From: Candidatus Babeliaceae bacterium | Lineage (GTDB): Bacteria > Babelota > Babeliae > Babelales > Babelaceae | Assembly: GCA_019744895.1 (NCBI GenBank) | Contig: JAIETV010000001.1 | Coordinates: 30,011 to 94,010 of the forward strand | Length of the DNA: 64,000 nt | Direction of reading: 5' to 3' | Translations under genes and position numbers: made by a program | Shown here: in pieces, positions 60,127-64,000 of the stretch | How the letters are laid out: each line of letters begins with the position of its first letter | How positions within the stretch are numbered: the stretch's first letter is position 1 | The notes under the pieces: generated by a model | What the model was told of the DNA's origin: nothing | Databases searched by the model: none | Seen by the model: only the letters and a program-made list of their open reading frames with translations

Positions 60127-60278
60127 CTTTTACGTGTAAGTAATGCGTGTCACTCAGGGTCCGGTGCGCAGGCGCACTATGTTAGGTGCTTATGCTTAGA
60201 GTAACGTGAATATTTTCAGGAGCTCTTTAATTAATTAGACAAAATAATAAAATTTTATTAGATTTACATAACGTTAAC

Positions 60279-60355
60279 GGGCCCATAGCTCAGTCGGTCA
60301 GAGCAGTCGGCTCATAACCGAAAGGTCCCAGGTTCAAGTCCTGGTGGGCCCACCA
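60279..60355 (+). tRNA. tRNA-Met (anticodon CAT, elongator-type)
   Basis: Acceptor GGGCCCA/TGGGCCC, D-arm GCTC/GAGC, anticodon loop CTCATAA (CAT at 60313-60315), T-arm CCAGG TTCAAGT CCTGG and encoded ACCA. Paired first base excludes the initiator type; modification to a tRNA-Ile reading AUA cannot be excluded from sequence. Confidence 0.94.
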
Positions 60356-60375
60356 AGCAATAAAAAAGAGTGCGC

Positions 60376-61080
60376 ATGAGTTCAGATCCATTTTACAGCT
60401 TTCTTGCATTAGTAACTCAAGACCTTCACGCGGTTGCCACGCGCAAAAAAATAGCGAATCTTTCACAAAAGCAAGAAGCTCTTAAAGCTCAGAGCAACAA
60501 ATTACAGCAAGAGCTTGCCAATGCGCAGGCACAAGCGCATACTGCAAAAAAAAATCTTGATGCGCAAGAGCTTGAAATTAAGATTCTAAAGGATCGTCAA
60601 CGTTTTTTAAAAACCAAATTAGATGCGGCAAGTTCACCAAAAGAATATTTTTCTTTAGAAACAGAATTAAAAAATATCACATCTGATATCGACGCCCAAG
60701 AAAGTAAACTCTTTGAACTTTTTGAAGACTTTGAAATGCTTGAAAAAAAAAGGGGAGAAATAGATTTTCAGGTAGTTACTGCACGTGAACAGATCACGCA
60801 AGAGATAGCTGCCATCGACCAGCAGATAAGACAACACCACGAGTTGCTCCAAGAATATACCCAAAGTTATGATGATCTGTTACCGCTGGTAAATCCAGAT
60901 ATGCTTGAAAAATTTATTACCATGAAACAATCAGTTGAAAACCCCGTAGTTTCTGCTGAAAATGGTGCCTGTTCTGCCTGTGGCAACACCATTAATGTCC
61001 AGGATCTGGTGAGCATGCGCAAACATAAACTCGTTTCTTGTCAAAGCTGTTTCAGACTTTTATATTCAGTTACTCCATGA
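60376..61080 (+). CDS. Zinc-ribbon coiled-coil protein (CT398-like)
   Basis: 234 aa; long coiled coil (residues about 20-185; LSQKQEALKAQSNKLQQELA and so on) and a C-terminal C4 zinc ribbon CSACGNTI...LVSCQSC (about 200-228). This is the zf-RING_7/CT398 layout, conserved in bacteria, often beside RNase H or Nif3-type genes; function little known, DNA or RNA binding proposed. ATG 60376 preferred over GTG 60370. Overlaps the RNase HI gene by ATGA. Confidence 0.88.
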   Translation: MSSDPFYSFLALVTQDLHAVATRKKIANLSQKQEALKAQSNKLQQELANAQAQAHTAKKNLDAQELEIKILKDRQRFLKTKLDAASSPKEYFSLETELKNITSDIDAQESKLFELFEDFEMLEKKRGEIDFQVVTAREQITQEIAAIDQQIRQHHELLQEYTQSYDDLLPLVNPDMLEKFITMKQSVENPVVSAENGACSACGNTINVQDLVSMRKHKLVSCQSCFRLLYSVTP

Positions 61081-61556
61081 CGCAATTATCACTTTTTCCC
61101 CATGATACATCTACAAAAAAATCTCGTATAATGCTGTATATCGACGGAGCATCACGCGGAAACCCGGGACCTGCTTCAGTGGGCTGTGTCATTAAGTGTG
61201 AAGATACCATCATGCAAGAGCATGGGTATTATATCGGCACAAAGACCAATAACCAGGCAGAGTACGCAGCACTTATTATCGGGTTGTATTTTGTATCTGA
61301 TATCATGCACGAACATGATGAGTTGGTAATTGTTTCCGATTCGGAACTTTTGGTAAAGCAGCTCAATGGGCATTACCGTGTTAAAGACGCAACACTACAG
61401 CGCCTGTTTAGCCGCGCACAGCATATGCTCAAAGATATCAATCACCGCATAATGCATGTTCTGCGTGCACATAATAGCCATGCAGACGCACTTGCAAATA
61501 AAGCGCTTGACAACAAGATCGCTTTGCCAGAACAGTTAACGCCATGCATACAATAA
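61077..61556 (+). CDS. rnhA: Ribonuclease HI family protein
   Basis: 159 aa. Degrades RNA in RNA-DNA hybrids. Catalytic residues: Asp in YIDGASRGNPGPA, Glu in NNQAEYAALI, Asp in VSDSELLVKQLNG, and Asp in HNSHADALANKAL. The form without the basic protrusion (archaeal/plant-like type). A short N-terminal extension (MTQLSLFPHDTSTKK) precedes the domain. ATG overlaps the previous stop by ATGA and the 3' end overlaps the SpoIID-like gene by 13 nt, so translation is coupled. Confidence 0.93.
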   Translation: MTQLSLFPHDTSTKKSRIMLYIDGASRGNPGPASVGCVIKCEDTIMQEHGYYIGTKTNNQAEYAALIIGLYFVSDIMHEHDELVIVSDSELLVKQLNGHYRVKDATLQRLFSRAQHMLKDINHRIMHVLRAHNSHADALANKALDNKIALPEQLTPCIQ

Positions 61557-62665
61557 TCTATTTTTTTCTCTGCATAAGTAGCTTGCCACTCTATAGTGCA
61601 TGCTCGGTACGTGTATTATTAGAACAAGGCGATATAACCCAAACACATGAGTGGCTATTTGTTACGCCAAAGAAAAGTTTTTTATGCATATTTTCTAACG
61701 GCATGTTATCATGCAACGGCAAAAAAGTAGATACAACTGCATTACGTATCAGTTCAACCGACAATCGGTGTAGTTATCAAGATAATGTCTATGCCGGTGA
61801 TATCGCCTTAATAATTGCAGATGGACATTTCTATGTTATTAATACGATACCGCTTGAAGAATACGTATATTCAGTTATTCGCTCAGAAGGCTGGCCCGGT
61901 TGGCCACTTGAGGTTAATAAAGTATTTGCAATTATGGTGCGTACCTATGCAGTTCATAAGATTATGCTTTCAAAAAATGGCAAAAAAAGAGCACGGTATG
62001 ACATTAAATCTACCAATATACACCAGACGTATAAAGGTGTTCATGATTTAGAACATTTACATCAGGCAGTACAAGAAACAAAAGGGTTGATACTTGCGTA
62101 TAATAAGCAACCGATTGTTGCTATGTATGATTCATGTTGTGGGGGTGTTATTCCGGCACAATTAAACGGCTTTGATTTTAAAATGCATCCTTATTTAGCG
62201 CGCGCGTACCCCTGCACGTATTGTGCTGATTGTAAGTTATATAGGTGGAAATCTATTTATAGTCATGACGCGCTTGTCAAAATGTTACATGTGGAGTTTC
62301 CTGGCTTGAAACATATTAAAGATATCCACGTACTACATGCAGATAAAGCGGGTAAAGTAGGCCAGCTGCATGTAAAAACAACTCGTAGCAATAAGAGAAT
62401 TTCAGGAACGATTTTTTATCGACTCTGTAAAGATATTAAAAGTTTTTGTTACACTATTAAAAAAGAAGGCAGCAATTTTATTTTTGAAGGTAAGGGCTTC
62501 GGCCACCATGTCGGTGTTTGCCAGTGGGGTGTTCGCGGCATGGTAAAACAGGGTTTTATGTATAAAGAGATCCTTGATTATTATTATCCAGGAACGAAAT
62601 TAATGAAATTAACGACCAATTCTAAAACATCTGCCTCTGCGTATTCTGCCCTGGCCGAAGGGTAG
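61544..62665 (+). CDS. SpoIID/LytB-domain protein, exported
   Basis: 373 aa; signal peptide MHTIIYFFLCISSLPLYSA. SpoIID domain: INTIPLEEYVYSVIRSEGWPGWP, FAIMVRTYAVH, YDIKSTNIHQTYKG, and near the C-terminus GKGFGHHVGVCQWGVRGM, the G.GFGHGVGMSQWGA-type motif. In sporulating bacteria SpoIID is a peptidoglycan lytic transglycosylase; in non-sporulating Gram-negatives the domain acts in cell-wall remodelling. Several Cys in the middle (SCCGG; CTYCADC) are unusual. Coupled with the RNase H gene. Confidence 0.9.
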   Translation: MHTIIYFFLCISSLPLYSACSVRVLLEQGDITQTHEWLFVTPKKSFLCIFSNGMLSCNGKKVDTTALRISSTDNRCSYQDNVYAGDIALIIADGHFYVINTIPLEEYVYSVIRSEGWPGWPLEVNKVFAIMVRTYAVHKIMLSKNGKKRARYDIKSTNIHQTYKGVHDLEHLHQAVQETKGLILAYNKQPIVAMYDSCCGGVIPAQLNGFDFKMHPYLARAYPCTYCADCKLYRWKSIYSHDALVKMLHVEFPGLKHIKDIHVLHADKAGKVGQLHVKTTRSNKRISGTIFYRLCKDIKSFCYTIKKEGSNFIFEGKGFGHHVGVCQWGVRGMVKQGFMYKEILDYYYPGTKLMKLTTNSKTSASAYSALAEG

Positions 62666-62674
62666 CGGTATAAG

Positions 62675-63121
62675 ATGCCTGAACATAAAACACATCTTTT
62701 TGTGGGTTTTTTAGCCTATGTTGCCGTACTGTATCTGATACTATTTTTTGGGCCTATTTGCTGGGAGCGAAAAATAGAGCTTTTGATGTATACGCTCATC
62801 GGCTCACTGTTTCCTGATATTGACACTAAAAGTAAAATTCAGCGTATCATATACTGCATGGTTTTTATAGTACTTATCTTACTTGCATACACTCAGCAGT
62901 ATGTTGTTGCAACAGCAGCGGGTATAGCAGCGTGTTTACCCTTAATGGTGCACCATCGCACACTATTCCATTCTATGGTATTTTTAACGCTTTTAGGCGC
63001 TGCAGCAGTTCTGTGTACTCGTCTGTATTATCCAGTATATACCATATCTATGGCATATAATGTCATATTCTTTCTTGCAGGTATTTTCTCACATCTTTTT
63101 GCCGACCGTCGCCTTTATTGA
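62675..63121 (+). CDS. YdjM-like membrane metal-dependent hydrolase (DUF457)
   Basis: 148 aa, four hydrophobic segments. Candidate metal ligands as in YdjM/DUF457: HKTHLFVGF, SLFPDIDTKSK, HHRTLFHS and SHLFAD, the conserved H.., PD.D, HR...H and H..AD motifs. Inner-membrane putative hydrolase of unknown substrate. Follows the SpoIID-like gene by 9 nt; end of the operon that starts with the zinc-ribbon gene. Confidence 0.87.
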   Translation: MPEHKTHLFVGFLAYVAVLYLILFFGPICWERKIELLMYTLIGSLFPDIDTKSKIQRIIYCMVFIVLILLAYTQQYVVATAAGIAACLPLMVHHRTLFHSMVFLTLLGAAAVLCTRLYYPVYTISMAYNVIFFLAGIFSHLFADRRLY

Positions 63122-63185
63122 CTCTGTTACTATTCTCATGTTAAGAGCTTATACAAAGTTTATTCATTAACATGAAAGTAGTTTT

Positions 63186-64000
63186 ATGAAGTTATATGTA
63201 TACGCAATATGTTCTATAGGTATTTTTTTAAGTCAATATACTTACGCGCAGCTTGTATCAGCAGAAGATGCGTTGTGCCGTTTGCAAGAATTACAGGAAG
63301 TTATAGAGAATGCCCAAGACACTATTGACCAGATATTATTTGAAAAAGAACTTTTTGCACTACAAACATTTGTTACAGAAAGTGCTGTTTGTGATGAATA
63401 CACACGTGATGCTCTTTTACATGCCCTACAAGTATTACAAGAAAAAATTTCTTTACGTCGTGCTGCACGCATTGATTCTCCAGAAATTCATGCAACAACG
63501 GTTATTGACCCTCATTATTATTTAGAACGTGATCTGTATTTACGCAATTTATTAGTCACCGGTTCGCTGGTTTTAAATGGCCAACAAATAAGTGGCAACA
63601 GCTGTGACTGCACTCTTTTTGTATTAAAAGCCGGTGACACCATGACCGGTGATTTAACGTTTGCAGACCAGCACGGCGTAGTGTTTAACGATACTGCAAG
63701 CGGTTCTGTAACTATTACTGCACCAGCAGTAGTTGCAACACCCTACACCCTTGAACTACCCACGCAGCCCGGTGCTGCAGGCACCGTATTAACGGCAGAC
63801 GGCAACAACCCATCACACCTTTCATGGCAGCCAGTAACGGCAATAGTGACCTCAACCATACAACTGTATGGTGATGTTATCGGTTCAGCATCAGCAAATA
63901 GAGTTGCTTTTGTCTGTGGTGTACCTGCATGTGATGTAGTAAACGCGTATTCACGAGTGCTTTCTGCAACAAGTGCCAATATATGCAGCACGCTGGTTAT
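63186..64000 (+). CDS. Second fibre/adhesin gene (3' end outside window)
   Basis: Frame open from ATG 63186 to the window end. Signal peptide MKLYVYAICSIGIFLSQYTYA differs from that of the 52574 gene, but the mature part (QLVSAEDALCRLQELQEVIE and onward) is nearly identical at DNA level to that gene for about 700 bp, including LKAGDTMTGDLTFAD and LPTQPGAAGTVLTADG, then diverges after VLSATS. A recent duplication or gene conversion of the N-terminal domain; repeats and S74 domain are expected beyond the window. Confidence 0.9.
   Translation, partial: MKLYVYAICSIGIFLSQYTYAQLVSAEDALCRLQELQEVIENAQDTIDQILFEKELFALQTFVTESAVCDEYTRDALLHALQVLQEKISLRRAARIDSPEIHATTVIDPHYYLERDLYLRNLLVTGSLVLNGQQISGNSCDCTLFVLKAGDTMTGDLTFADQHGVVFNDTASGSVTITAPAVVATPYTLELPTQPGAAGTVLTADGNNPSHLSWQPVTAIVTSTIQLYGDVIGSASANRVAFVCGVPACDVVNAYSRVLSATSANICSTLV

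Overview
The window (about 38% G+C by eye) looks like part of the reduced chromosome of a Gram-negative, host-associated bacterium. A LolC/LolE-type permease and many signal peptides indicate a cell envelope with an outer membrane. A large share of the genes encode small exported proteins with no recognisable family, mixed with protease, kinase-like and redox proteins that carry signal peptides. Core metabolism appears only in fragments: phosphoglycerate kinase, GAPDH, ribose-5-phosphate isomerase B and a phosphohexomutase. Together with the tail-fibre-like self-cleaving surface proteins, this best fits candidate phylum Dependentiae (TM6, Babela-like symbionts of protists). That placement is inference from gene style, not from a marker-gene tree.

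Layout. 1-2.1 kb: a 5'-truncated HtrA-type protease and the rRNA methyltransferase TlyA. 2.3-10.5 kb: a compact integrated element beside tRNA-Arg(TCG), almost all genes reading leftwards: large serine integrase, HigBA-type toxin-antitoxin, terminase-small-subunit-like and HGG-motif proteins, a repeat-rich intergenic region, a Toprim primase and DUF3987 ATPase in two overlapping frames, SpoVG, and small unknowns. It resembles a phage satellite or phage-plasmid remnant. 10.5-11.4 kb: a Nudix-like/MazG-like pair. 11.4-20.7 kb: mostly small exported proteins, many in tandem paralogous groups, with an exported 2H phosphoesterase, a CPBP protease, an exported D-amino-acid-oxidase-like protein with permuted domain order, and a HAD phosphatase. 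21.1-25.0 kb: an ABC-2 transporter, SRPBCC and RibD/DHFR-type proteins and an exported M48 protease. 25.1-26.4 kb: an IS630 remnant cut by an IS1595-family insertion whose transposase has lost a catalytic Asp. 26.4-36.3 kb: aminoglycoside-phosphotransferase-like kinase, two exported kinase-like proteins, tRNA-Arg(CCT), more exported proteins, an FAD oxidoreductase and dnaA. 36.5-41.1 kb: EamA transporter, divergent PGK, LolC/E and RpiB. 41.1-44.8 kb: two FtsH-like membrane AAA proteins, one with a dead protease site and the other with a dead ATPase site. 45.1-49.8 kb: two membrane-targeted thioredoxin reductases (one fused to thioredoxin) followed by Cys-rich exported proteins. 49.8-52.4 kb: SbcC/Rad50-like nuclease subunit. 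52.6-56.5 kb: a 1308-residue surface protein with YadA-head-like repeats and a C-terminal S74 self-cleaving chaperone; a second copy begins at 63.2 kb. 56.6-59.1 kb: phosphohexomutase and GAPDH. 59.1-60.1 kb: a RelE-ParD-like toxin-antitoxin pair bracketed by two nearly identical 136-bp structured direct repeats. 60.3-63.1 kb: tRNA-Met, a zinc-ribbon coiled-coil protein, RNase HI, SpoIID-like and YdjM-like proteins.

The observations most worth following are the small tRNA-Arg element, the pair of FtsH-like pseudoenzymes, the exported thioredoxin-reductase/Cys-rich cluster, the duplicated self-cleaving fibre proteins, and the repeat-bracketed toxin-antitoxin cassette. No CRISPR array or rRNA gene was seen.
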